A stretch of DNA of 59,579 bases, taken from an uncultured Solobacterium sp. (GTDB lineage Bacteria; Bacillota_I; Bacilli_A; Erysipelotrichales; Erysipelotrichaceae). The notes beneath the pieces are model-generated. The model was not told where the DNA came from and made no database searches. It was given only the letters and a program-made list of their open reading frames with translations. Both the position numbers and the translations under genes were made by a program. The DNA lies in NCBI GenBank assembly GCA_900552125.1, contig URYK01000015.1, forward strand, positions 1 to 59,579. The letters run 5' to 3'. Numbering within the stretch: the first letter of the stretch is position 1; every line of letters starts with the position of its first letter. Of this stretch, positions 44,202 to 52,442 are shown in pieces.

Positions 44202-45293
44202 TTAATCAATGCGCAATTCTGTTTCTGGATCAAAGAAATGTATTTTACTTAAATCCATGGTGAGGGATAAGGTTGAATGCGCACTAGGATTTAGTCGGCT
44301 TGCAACTTTTGCACGCATAGGCTGATTAAATAAAGTGCCATGCAAGATATACTCATGTCCTAATAATTCCGCAATATCTACATCAAAATCAAAACATGCA
44401 CTTGGATACGTATCTGTCACAATACCTTCTCCATATAAATCTTCTGGACGAATGCCTAAAATAATCTGTTTCCCTTCATATGAAGATAGTTTAGACACAA
44501 ACATATCAGGTAAATCTATTTTCATATTCTCTAATATAAATTGTTTATTCGAATATGTGCCTGTGATAAAGTTTGTGGCTGGAGCACCTAGAAATCCTGC
44601 GACAAACATATTTGCCGGATTATGATAAATTTCTCTAGGAGTTCCGATCTGCTGTACATAGCCATCTTTCATGACTACGATACGATCTGCCATTGTCATT
44701 GCCTCTGTCTGATCATGTGTAACATAAATTGTTGTTGCGCCAATACGTTCATGCAGCTTGATAATTTCACTACGCATCTGAACACGAAGCTTAGCATCTA
44801 AATTAGATAGTGGTTCATCCATTAAGAATAGCTTCGCATTTCGAACAATCGCTCTACCTAATGCTACACGCTGTCTTTGTCCGCCTGATAAAGCTTTGGG
44901 TTTACGTTTTAAATACTGATCAATTTCTAGTATTTTTGCTGCATCTCGTACTCGTTTATCAATTTCCTCTTTAGGAATTTTTTTTATTTTTAAGCCAAAT
45001 GCCATATTATCATAAACACTCATGTGCGGATATAATGCATAAGACTGAAATACCATTGCGATATCTCGATTCTTTGGCTCTACATCATTCATACGTTTAT
45101 CATCAATATAAAGAGTACCAGATGTAATATCTTCTAATCCTGCAATCATTCGTAGTGTTGTTGATTTTCCACAGCCAGATGGGCCTACAAAAACGATAAA
45201 CTCTTTGTCTTTGATGTCCAGGTTAAAATCAAATACAGCCTGAACATTATTATCATATATTTTGTTTATAGATTCTAAACGAACCGTTGCCAT
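44202..45293 (-). CDS. Carbohydrate ABC transporter ATPase (MsmK/UgpC-like)
   Basis: 363 residues. Walker A GPSGCGKST, Q-loop MVFQSYALYPHMSVYDNMAFGL, signature LSGGQRQRVALGRAI, Walker B LFLMDEPLSNLDA and a C-terminal regulatory beta domain (about 240-363; LGIRPEDLYGEG). It belongs to the CUT1 subgroup used for oligosaccharides or glycerophosphodiesters and may serve several importers. GAGGT at six bases favours the second ATG (45293). Sits last in the operon, after the LacI gene. Confidence 0.93.
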   Translation of the reverse strand: MATVRLESINKIYDNNVQAVFDFNLDIKDKEFIVFVGPSGCGKSTTLRMIAGLEDITSGTLYIDDKRMNDVEPKNRDIAMVFQSYALYPHMSVYDNMAFGLKIKKIPKEEIDKRVRDAAKILEIDQYLKRKPKALSGGQRQRVALGRAIVRNAKLFLMDEPLSNLDAKLRVQMRSEIIKLHERIGATTIYVTHDQTEAMTMADRIVVMKDGYVQQIGTPREIYHNPANMFVAGFLGAPATNFITGTYSNKQFILENMKIDLPDMFVSKLSSYEGKQIILGIRPEDLYGEGIVTDTYPSACFDFDVDIAELLGHEYILHGTLFNQPMRAKVASRLNPSAHSTLSLTMDLSKIHFFDPETELRID

Positions 45294-45345
45294 ACACATA
45301 CCTCATTTCTTATTCATGTCCTAGCATAACCTATTAAACATGATT

Positions 45346-46353
45346 TTATTTTTTCATAAATGTTACGGTAGCTCCATTTATAATTTGAAAAGGCACTACT
45401 TCATGTACTCCTTTTCGAGAAAAATTTATTCGTAATAGCAAGTCCTCTACCGCTTTACGTGCCATTTGTTCTGTATCCTGATGAATCGTAGACAATCTAG
45501 GGATGCAATACTGTCCTAATTCAATCCCATCAAATCCAATAAGTGAAATATCTTTAGGTACTTCATATCCTAAATCACAAAGGCTTCTTAATGCTCCTAA
45601 GGCAATGGTATCACCTAATGCGAATATTGCGGTGATTTCAGGGTGGCGCTTTAATAAATGAGAAGCTGCTGTATAACCGCCATCTAGTGAAAAGCGGCTT
45701 GGCTCATACATATCATCCTGAAATGTAATATTGCATTTTTTCATTTGTGATACGGCCCCCAATAAACGATGCTTTGTGATTCGGCTTTCATGATTTCCCC
45801 CAATAATTCCTATATGTTTATGGTTCTGATCCACCAGATACTGAATAGCACTCGCTGCTGCTAATTCATTGTCTGTTGAAAATGAAGAAATTTGTGGGTT
45901 CCTTAAATCTTTTGCCGTATTCGTCAATAAGACACAAGGAATATCAATATTCGCAAATACAGTATCAAATTTCTCCAATCCCCCGCCAAGAAAAATAATT
46001 CCTTTTGGTTTCTTTTCTAGAAATAATGTATATGCTGCTTCTACTTCATCTGCATTTTCATCTAAATAATGGATAGACACCTCTTGTCCTGATCCATCTA
46101 ATATATGCTGTAGCTGTTCTACCAATTCCGCAAAGAACATATTTGCATATCCTTTGACCAAGATTGCCACGATATTGCTGCTCTTTAATTTCATATTTTT
46201 CGCATTAGAATTTGGCTGATAATTTTCACGTTCAATTACTTCCTGAATTATTTTTCTTGCCTTTTGTGATACATCAGGATGATTATTAATGACTCGAGAA
46301 ACTGTTCCAATACTATATCCGCTTAATTTTGCGATATCATGAATTGTTGCCAT
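45346..46353 (-). CDS. LacI family transcriptional regulator
   Basis: 335 residues. N-terminal LacI helix-turn-helix (TIHDIAKLSGYSIGTVSRVINNHPDVS) and hinge (NAKNMKLKSS) precede a sugar-binding domain (VAILVKGYANMFFAELVEQL, then GFDGIELGQYCIPRLSTI). Located inside the transporter operon, it very likely represses this operon through the GTAAACG-type sites at 49496-49551. The inducer sugar is not evident. AAAGGATG precedes the ATG. Confidence 0.92.
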   Translation of the reverse strand: MATIHDIAKLSGYSIGTVSRVINNHPDVSQKARKIIQEVIERENYQPNSNAKNMKLKSSNIVAILVKGYANMFFAELVEQLQHILDGSGQEVSIHYLDENADEVEAAYTLFLEKKPKGIIFLGGGLEKFDTVFANIDIPCVLLTNTAKDLRNPQISSFSTDNELAAASAIQYLVDQNHKHIGIIGGNHESRITKHRLLGAVSQMKKCNITFQDDMYEPSRFSLDGGYTAASHLLKRHPEITAIFALGDTIALGALRSLCDLGYEVPKDISLIGFDGIELGQYCIPRLSTIHQDTEQMARKAVEDLLLRINFSRKGVHEVVPFQIINGATVTFMKK

Positions 46354-46389
46354 TATAAATCCATCCTTTCCAATTACTTCTATCCTATT

Positions 46390-47223
46390 TTACCCTTTCA
46401 CTGCTCCTGCCGCAACACCTTTAATGATATATTTTTGGCAGCTTAAATAGAAGATAATAACTGGAATTACCGCCAATATCAGCGATGCCATGATTGCACC
46501 CATATCGACACGTCCATAACTTCCTTTCATGTACTGTATCGCAATGGATAACGTTTTATATTTATTGATATCTAATACCAGATATGGCAATAAGAAGTCA
46601 TTCCATATCCACATGGTTTCCAGTATACCTACCGATATATATGTTGGTTTCATAATTGGCAGTACAACTTTAAAGAATGTTTGAAGCGGAGTGCATCCAT
46701 CAATCAATGCTGCTTCTTCAATTTCTACAGGAATTGCCTTAACAAATCCGCAGAACATGAAGACGGCTAAACCTGCCCCAAAGCCTAAATATATAATAAC
46801 GATTCCCCATGGTGTTACTAATCCAAGCATGTTCGCAATCTTACTTAAAGTAAACATGACCATCTGGAAAGGCACGACCATAGAAAATACACATAGGACA
46901 TAAATTGTCTTTGTTACCTTATTTTTAACACGCGTAATAAACCATGCACACATACTTGTACATATTAAGATTACTGCTACACTAGCAACCGTAATAAACA
47001 CTGTCCATAAAATAGCCTGCAATAAATCATAATGAGTAATAGCTTCCTGATAATTCTCTAAACCTACAAATGTTTTCTCATTTGGTAATGTAAATGGTGA
47101 CTGGCTGATCCATGCTTTCTTTTTAAATGAATTAAACAGCACGATTGCGATTGGTGCAATCCATAATATAGAGATCAGGGCCAGTGTTCCTGTACCAAAC
47201 ATTCCACGAATCTTATGTTTCAT
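46390..47223 (-). CDS. Carbohydrate ABC transporter permease (MalG-type)
   Basis: 277 residues, six membrane segments. EAA loop: EIEEAALIDGCTPLQTFFKVVLPIMKP. The final VAAGAVKG is a common ending of CUT1 permeases. The start lies one base after the stop of the other permease. Confidence 0.92.
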   Translation of the reverse strand: MKHKIRGMFGTGTLALISILWIAPIAIVLFNSFKKKAWISQSPFTLPNEKTFVGLENYQEAITHYDLLQAILWTVFITVASVAVILICTSMCAWFITRVKNKVTKTIYVLCVFSMVVPFQMVMFTLSKIANMLGLVTPWGIVIIYLGFGAGLAVFMFCGFVKAIPVEIEEAALIDGCTPLQTFFKVVLPIMKPTYISVGILETMWIWNDFLLPYLVLDINKYKTLSIAIQYMKGSYGRVDMGAIMASLILAVIPVIIFYLSCQKYIIKGVAAGAVKG

Positions 47224-47224
47224 A

Positions 47225-48067
47225 TTACTGTTCTACCTCCCTGCTTCTAGTTACTTTAAGCTGTATCAATCCAATACTTACTACGATGAGAAAGAATAAC
47301 ACTGCTTTCGCTTGTCCAACTCCCTCAAAACCAGTACGCCCATAAAATGTATTAAAGATATTTAACGCCATCATCTCACTCATTTTAGCTGGCTCTCCAG
47401 CTGTCAAAGCTAGGTTTTGGTCAAATAACTTAAATCCATTAGTGACAGAAAGGAAGGTACAGATGGTTATTGATGGCATCATCATTGGAATCGTGATGCG
47501 AAATAATCTTTGTATTCGATTAGCTCCATCAATCTGTGCTGCTTCTAATACATCTTCTGGTATGGATTGAAGTCCTGCTATATAAATTATCATCATATAA
47601 CCAATCTGCTGCCAGGAGACTAATATGATCAAGCCCCAAAAACCAAGCGTACTGTCTAGGTTAATAGCCATATTATATTGACTTAGTATTCCTGAAAATA
47701 TCAACTGCCAGATGTATCCTAATACAATACCGCCAATCAGATTTGGCATAAAGAATATTGTTCGAAATAGATTGGTTCCTCTTAATTTTTTTGTCAGTGC
47801 CAGTGCGAAGGCAAAAGCTATAACATTAATAATAATTAAAGAAACAACCGAAAACGCTGTCGTATACCAGAAAGAATGCTGGAATATTGTATCCTGAATT
47901 GCTTTCACATAGTTTCCTAATCCAATAAATGTCGCATCCGTTACAGTTGTGAATTTACAAAATGATAAATAGATTCCCATCAAGAAAGGAAGCAGAAACC
48001 CTATCACAAATGCAGCGAGTGTAGGAAATACAAAAATCGGCCAGAATTTTTTTATATTCTTTTCCAT
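47225..48067 (-). CDS. Carbohydrate ABC transporter permease (MalF-type)
   Basis: 280 residues, six membrane segments. EAA loop: VLEAAQIDGANRIQRLFRITIPMMMP. AGAGG six bases before the ATG at 48067 selects the start (MEKNIKKFW); the longer frame to 48124 would run through the hairpin after the binding-protein gene. Partner of the MalG-type permease. Confidence 0.92.
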   Translation of the reverse strand: MEKNIKKFWPIFVFPTLAAFVIGFLLPFLMGIYLSFCKFTTVTDATFIGLGNYVKAIQDTIFQHSFWYTTAFSVVSLIIINVIAFAFALALTKKLRGTNLFRTIFFMPNLIGGIVLGYIWQLIFSGILSQYNMAINLDSTLGFWGLIILVSWQQIGYMMIIYIAGLQSIPEDVLEAAQIDGANRIQRLFRITIPMMMPSITICTFLSVTNGFKLFDQNLALTAGEPAKMSEMMALNIFNTFYGRTGFEGVGQAKAVLFFLIVVSIGLIQLKVTRSREVEQ

Positions 48068-48096
48068 ATAATTCCTCTTTTCAATTACAGAAAACA

Positions 48097-48124
48097 GTGA
48101 ATAAGCAATGGTATGCTTATTCAC
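48097..48124 (-). terminator. Perfect 11-base stem after the binding-protein gene
   Basis: GTGAATAAGCA pairs with TGCTTATTCAC around ATGGTA, 13 bases after the binding-protein stop. The T-tract is weak (TGTTTTCTG), so it may protect the 5' message from decay or partially terminate, giving more binding protein than permease. Confidence 0.6.
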
Positions 48125-48137
48125 CGCTTATTGTTAC

Positions 48138-49460
48138 TTATTCTTTTGTAGCTGCTTTTTCCGTTGCCCATCCATCGACAAAGGCTTTCACAACTTTATC
48201 CCAATTTGCATCAGATTGATCAGATGCATAGGTTGTTAATGCACTACCAACTCCATTTTTCCATTCTTCACTTGGCATAGTAGTAAAGTTCCAAGTTACT
48301 GGCTGCTTACCTTCTTTTTCATATTCAGAAGCAATATTAACTAATGGATTTACACTTTCTAGGTTTTTCTTAAATGGAATATTGAATCCCATACCTGCTA
48401 AGCCACTTTCCATAGCACCTTCACCACCACATAATGCATTTAATCCTGTTTCACTTGTTACACACCAGTTCATAAAATCTAAAGTTGCCTGAATATCTTC
48501 TTCACTAGCTTTTGAATTCACACACCAGTAGTTTTCTGTACCAGTTGTAAGGCCTTGATTTTCTTCACCTTCAACACCGATATAAATAGGAAGCATATCT
48601 AGGTTTTCATCCCCAAGTTCTGCTACATCGTTGTATGCCCAAGTACCATTCTGATAGAATACCGCTTGTTCTGTCACAAAATCTGCTACAGCATCATCTG
48701 CTGTTTTAGTAGATAGCTGACTAGGATCTACAGTTTCATTGTTAATGTATAAATCCCAGATTGCACGATAATTATCTAAATAAGTCCCTTTAATAGCATC
48801 TGTATCATTGATTCCATCTGCTTTATATTCGTAATAAATCGGAAGATTTGCTAGATGTGTTTTGAATCTCCAATCACTAGATCCATCCATACCAGCACTT
48901 GTAAATGCACTGAATCCTAATTCATCTTTACGAGCTGTAATGTCTTCTGCTACTTTTTTCAAAGAATCATAGTTTGTGATATCTTCCATTTTATATCCAG
49001 CTTCAGATAATAATTTTGTATTCACAATAATTCCATAAGTTTCTGTTACATACCCGATACCTGACATTTTGTCGCCTTCCATTAATGCGAAGTCTTCACT
49101 TGTCAGCTGTTTAGCAATTTCACTGTCACTCAAATCATAACAATAGTCTTTCCAGCTTGCTAGACCGACTGGTCCATTCACCTGGAATAAAGTAGGTGCT
49201 TCACTTTTAGCCATTTCAGACTTCAAAGTAGCTTCATATTGACCGCTTGCTGCCGTTAATACTTTTACAGGAACACCAGTTTCTTCTGTATAAGCTTTCG
49301 CTAATTCCTGCCATTGAGCATCGGCTTCCGGTTTAAAGTTCAAATAATAAACAGAACCTTTCGCATCCCCAGTCGCATTAGAATCATCGCCTGATGAACA
49401 CCCTGCTAACATTGTAAATGATAAAGCTACAGCTAAACTACCAGTTAGAAATTTCTTCAT
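48138..49460 (-). CDS. Extracellular solute-binding lipoprotein, family 1 (carbohydrate)
   Basis: 440 residues with lipoprotein signal (MKKFLTGSLAVALSF, lipobox LAGC). The mature domain begins after SSGDDSNATGDAKGSVYYLNFKPEADAQWQELAKAY, has AVFYQNGTWAYNDV and TTGTENYWCVN, and ends MPSEEWKNGVGSAL, all typical of CUT1 sugar-binding proteins. GAGGAGG six bases before ATG 49460 decides the start; upstream in-frame codons are part of that site. Specificity (oligosaccharide or other) cannot be told; no glycosidase lies nearby. Confidence 0.92.
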   Translation of the reverse strand: MKKFLTGSLAVALSFTMLAGCSSGDDSNATGDAKGSVYYLNFKPEADAQWQELAKAYTEETGVPVKVLTAASGQYEATLKSEMAKSEAPTLFQVNGPVGLASWKDYCYDLSDSEIAKQLTSEDFALMEGDKMSGIGYVTETYGIIVNTKLLSEAGYKMEDITNYDSLKKVAEDITARKDELGFSAFTSAGMDGSSDWRFKTHLANLPIYYEYKADGINDTDAIKGTYLDNYRAIWDLYINNETVDPSQLSTKTADDAVADFVTEQAVFYQNGTWAYNDVAELGDENLDMLPIYIGVEGEENQGLTTGTENYWCVNSKASEEDIQATLDFMNWCVTSETGLNALCGGEGAMESGLAGMGFNIPFKKNLESVNPLVNIASEYEKEGKQPVTWNFTTMPSEEWKNGVGSALTTYASDQSDANWDKVVKAFVDGWATEKAATKE

Positions 49461-49495
49461 ATTCATCCTCCTCAACAAATTTCAAACCCGATTTC

Positions 49496-49551
49496 GTAAA
49501 CGTTTCCGTAACCGTTTACAATCACATTACCATCATACTATAAGCGGTTAC
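49496..49551. promoter_or_regulatory. LacI-type operators of the transporter operon
   Basis: Three related sites: GTAAACGTTTCC (49496-49507), GTAACCGTTTAC (49508-49519) and AAGCGGTTAC (49542-49551). They share the CG-centred LacI-family pattern. The third lies between -35 and -10 and the first two just downstream of the start of transcription, ideal for repression. Confidence 0.7.
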
Positions 49552-49560
49552 ATTCGTCAA
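49532..49560 (-). promoter_or_regulatory. Sigma-A promoter of the transporter operon
   Basis: TTGACG (49555-49560), 17 bases, TATGAT (49532-49537) on the minus strand; a close sigma-A match. Confidence 0.75.
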
Positions 49561-49794
49561 TCTAATTTTGATATTTTTCTTAAAAATGTGACATATTTGT
49601 GATTTTATGTCTATAAATGGTGTATTTCATAAAAAATCAATGCATTTTTTTATCCTTTCCTAAATCATTCGCTTATTTTATTTTATGCTGTTTATATATC
49701 CATAGAACCTTATTACTAAGAAACAATGCACAATTTTTTATCATTTTATTCTATTTATAAGCTAACTTCTATTTCCATATTTTTCTATACTTAC

Positions 49795-49821
49795 TATACA
49801 TAATTATATTGATTATGTATA
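49795..49821. promoter_or_regulatory. 27-base dyad over the -35 of the polymerase gene, candidate operator
   Basis: TATACATAAT and ATTATGTATA form a perfect 10-base inverted repeat with a 7-base centre. It overlaps the -35 TTGATT (49809-49814). It does not resemble the Gram-positive LexA box (CGAACnnnnGTTCG/GAAC-N4-GTTC), so another repressor is expected. Confidence 0.6.
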
Positions 49822-49836
49822 TTTTAGGTGTATAAT
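49809..49836 (+). promoter_or_regulatory. Promoter of the Y-family polymerase operon
   Basis: TTGATT, 16 bases, TATAAT (49831-49836), 23 bases before the start codon. The -35 sits inside the inverted repeat. Confidence 0.65.
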
Positions 49837-49858
49837 AAGACTATGAAATGGAGGACTT

Positions 49859-51115
49859 ATGATGCAGAAAATTTATTTATGTATTGACCTAAAATCTTTC
49901 TATGCTTCTGTAGAATGTGCGGACAGAGGACTCGACCCTTTTACAGTCAATCTTGTAGTAGCTGATCCTACCAGAGGAAGTGGAGCCATTACCCTAGCCG
50001 CAACACCAGCTATTAAGCGATATGGGGTAAAAAGTCGTGGACGCATTTTTGAAATACCAAAAGGAATTGAATATATTACTGCTATGCCTAGAATGACTTT
50101 ATATATGGAATATTCCGCAAGAATATATCGTATCTTTTTAAAATACATCTCATCAGAAGATATCCATGTCTACTCTATTGACGAATCCTTTTTGGATATA
50201 ACTCCTTATCTGAGTTTATACAACATGCGTGCTAAACAATTAGCTAAAATGATCTTAGATGATATTTTAGAAGAAACCGGTATTACTGCCACTGTTGGCA
50301 TAGGAACTAATTTATATTTGGCTAAAGTTGCTTTGGATATTACCGCAAAACATACAAAGGATAATATGGGAGTTCTTACAGAAGATTTATATAAACAAAC
50401 ACTATGGCATCATCGTCCAATTACTGATTTTTGGATGATTGGCAAGGGAAATGCCCGACGGCTAGAAAAGCTTGGTATTTACGATATGTATGGAGTTGCC
50501 CACTTTCCACAGGAAAAACTATATAAAGTATTTGGTGTAAATGCAGAGTATTTAATTGATCACGCCTGGGGAAAAGAACCAGTTGAAATCGCTGATATCA
50601 AGGCCTATCAGCCTTCCTGCAATTCAATTTCTAATTCACAGATTTTATTTGAAGATTATAACTATCAGGATGCTTTTTTAGTGATGAAAGAAATGGTAGA
50701 AAGCAATGTATTATCTTTAACAGAAAAACATCTTGTAACCAATCATATTTCTCTTTATATCGGTTATTCTAAAGATATTATCAAACCATCTAGAGGAAGC
50801 AGAAAAATAACAAATACAACAAACTCTTATCGCCTGCTTATTGAAGAATTTATTAAATTATATAGAAAAATCACCAATCCAAATTATCCGATACGACAAA
50901 TCGCAATCAGTTTTGGAAATGTGAAAGACGAAATTTATGAACAATACGATTTATTTGCCGATGTCGAAGATATTGAAAAAGAAAAGCGAGTACAAAAAAC
51001 ACTTGTCAATATCCGTAATAAATACGGTAAAAACGCTGCATTAAAAGGAATGAATTTCCAAGAAAAAGCTACCGCAAGAAAACGAAATAAATTAGTAGGT
51101 GGTCATAATGCCTAG
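49859..51115 (+). CDS. Y-family DNA polymerase (UmuC/YqjW-like)
   Basis: Translesion polymerase, 418 residues. Palm motifs are CIDLKSFYASVECADRGL (first catalytic Asp) and VYSIDESFLDITPY (second), with the TVGIGTNLYLAK(V/I)A segment, helix-hairpin-helix around MIGKGNARRLEKLGIYDMYG, and a little-finger domain. It is of the B. subtilis YqjW/UvrX type rather than DinB. The YolD-like gene that follows overlaps it by eight bases. GGAGG stands four to seven bases from two adjacent ATG codons, so the start could be 49862. Confidence 0.92.
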   Translation: MMQKIYLCIDLKSFYASVECADRGLDPFTVNLVVADPTRGSGAITLAATPAIKRYGVKSRGRIFEIPKGIEYITAMPRMTLYMEYSARIYRIFLKYISSEDIHVYSIDESFLDITPYLSLYNMRAKQLAKMILDDILEETGITATVGIGTNLYLAKVALDITAKHTKDNMGVLTEDLYKQTLWHHRPITDFWMIGKGNARRLEKLGIYDMYGVAHFPQEKLYKVFGVNAEYLIDHAWGKEPVEIADIKAYQPSCNSISNSQILFEDYNYQDAFLVMKEMVESNVLSLTEKHLVTNHISLYIGYSKDIIKPSRGSRKITNTTNSYRLLIEEFIKLYRKITNPNYPIRQIAISFGNVKDEIYEQYDLFADVEDIEKEKRVQKTLVNIRNKYGKNAALKGMNFQEKATARKRNKLVGGHNA

Positions 51116-51422
51116 AACAAGAGCACAAAGAGCACAGATATTTCAGTCCTTTGATGCATTAAAAGGATTTCGTGAATTATTAAAGGAACAGGAAAAAGTC
51201 ATAGTACAAAGAAAAACACTATCAGAAGATGACTTAGAAGAATTAGATCGAAAAGTACATCAAATCCAGATTGGCATGATCATTACAGTTATTTATTTCA
51301 GTAATGGACAATATATCCAATTAACAGGTAGAGTCTCAAAACTTAATTTTGACACAAAAACGATTCAAATCGTAAAAACAAAGTTAAATATTAAAAGTAT
51401 TGTCGATATAGAATTTGAATAA
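51108..51422 (+). CDS. YolD-like protein
   Basis: 104 residues of the YolD-like family that always accompanies UmuC-type polymerases in Firmicutes (YqjX, YolD); thought to act as a polymerase accessory. Visible segments: FDALKGFRELLKEQEKVIVQRKTLSEDD, VIYFSNGQYIQLTGRVSKLNFDTKTIQIVKTKLNI. GGTGG is five bases before the ATG at 51108, inside the end of the polymerase frame; the GTG at 51099 is rejected. Confidence 0.88.
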   Translation: MPRTRAQRAQIFQSFDALKGFRELLKEQEKVIVQRKTLSEDDLEELDRKVHQIQIGMIITVIYFSNGQYIQLTGRVSKLNFDTKTIQIVKTKLNIKSIVDIEFE

Positions 51423-51502
51423 CTACTAAATATAGCTATATTCGCATAGATATATTTATGCTAAAATGATACTTGTGTGAAAGAAAGGGTTATACGAGTA
51501 TT

Positions 51503-52414
51503 ATGAAACATGTATTTATAGTAAGTTCACAGATAAAAGAAAGAAAACGCAGAAAATTTTATGATAATATTCATACTATTTATAAAAATCAGGAATATAT
51601 AATCAAAGAGACAGCATATGCGGGTCATGCAAAGGATATTGCTAAAGAAATGACAGCTAACAATGAATATATTCGTTTATATGCCTGTGGCGGTGATGGA
51701 ACATTGCATCAGATCATCAATGGTATTCAAGATTTTTCTAAAGTTGAGGTTGCTATTATTCCTTTAGGTACTGGAAACGATTTTATAAAATCATTTCTTC
51801 CACTGAATAAAAAAGATTTTATTAATTTATATAATTATCAGCACGATCATACAAATTCATGTAATCTATTAAAAGTAAATGAATATTATGCAATTAATAC
51901 AGCTTCTATTGGATTAGATGTAAAGATTGCGAAAAATGTAGAACACTTCAAATTCTTTTCTTTCTTAGGAAGTTCTGTCCCTTATTATCTAGGATTACTT
52001 TATAGTATGATGCACTCATTAAGCTCTTCCTATAAAATCAAAATTAACAATCAGATAGTTCAAGATGATTTTGCTTTTATTGTATGTGGGAATGGTAAAT
52101 ATTATGGAGGTGGCTATTGTCCTGTCCCTGATGCAAAAGTCGATGATAATCGAATGGATATCTGTCTTATAAAGAAAGTTACACGAAGAAAAATCCTAAC
52201 ATTATCTCATAAATATAAAACAGGCAAGCATATAGAATATGAAGACTTAGTTTCTATCTATCAGGCAAATTCATTAGAAATCTTATCTCCATCAAAACAA
52301 TTAACTCTTAATCTAGATGGTGAATTAGAAACAGTGGATTCATTACATATTTGCTTAGCGGATAATAACGTAAAAATCGTATTACCTAAAAATTCAATAG
52401 ACGAAAAAAAATGA
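51503..52414 (+). CDS. Diacylglycerol/lipid kinase (YegS/DagK family)
   Basis: 303-residue soluble lipid kinase. Nucleotide site motifs are YACGGDGTLHQIINGI and IPLGTGNDFIKS; the C-terminal beta domain has FVIVCGNGKYYGGGYCPVPDAKVDD and LDGELETVDSL. DgkB-type enzymes recycle diacylglycerol from lipoteichoic acid synthesis. The frame is open from 51473, but the ATG at 51503 matches the family start MKHVFIV; its ribosome site is weak (AAAGGG at 13 bases). Confidence 0.88.
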   Translation: MKHVFIVSSQIKERKRRKFYDNIHTIYKNQEYIIKETAYAGHAKDIAKEMTANNEYIRLYACGGDGTLHQIINGIQDFSKVEVAIIPLGTGNDFIKSFLPLNKKDFINLYNYQHDHTNSCNLLKVNEYYAINTASIGLDVKIAKNVEHFKFFSFLGSSVPYYLGLLYSMMHSLSSSYKIKINNQIVQDDFAFIVCGNGKYYGGGYCPVPDAKVDDNRMDICLIKKVTRRKILTLSHKYKTGKHIEYEDLVSIYQANSLEILSPSKQLTLNLDGELETVDSLHICLADNNVKIVLPKNSIDEKK

Positions 52415-52436
52415 GCTTTTAAAAACTCATTTTTTC
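52404..52436. terminator. Bidirectional terminator
   Basis: AAAAAATGAG and CTCATTTTTT form a perfect stem around CTTTTAAAAA between the convergent kinase and antiporter genes. Confidence 0.85.
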
Positions 52437-52442
52437 TTTAAA

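Larger units (their letters stand above)
49461..49858. other. Divergent regulatory region, transporter operon/Y-polymerase
   Basis: 398 bases without a gene. Left side: promoter and LacI-type operators of the transporter operon. Right side: a promoter with a palindromic operator for the polymerase. The middle (about 49565-49780) is AT-rich with nothing I can name. Confidence 0.7.

Noticed and set aside
49795..49821. LexA/SOS box for the Y-family polymerase
   Set aside because: The dyad lacks the GAAC/GTTC half-sites; I report it as an operator for an unknown regulator instead.
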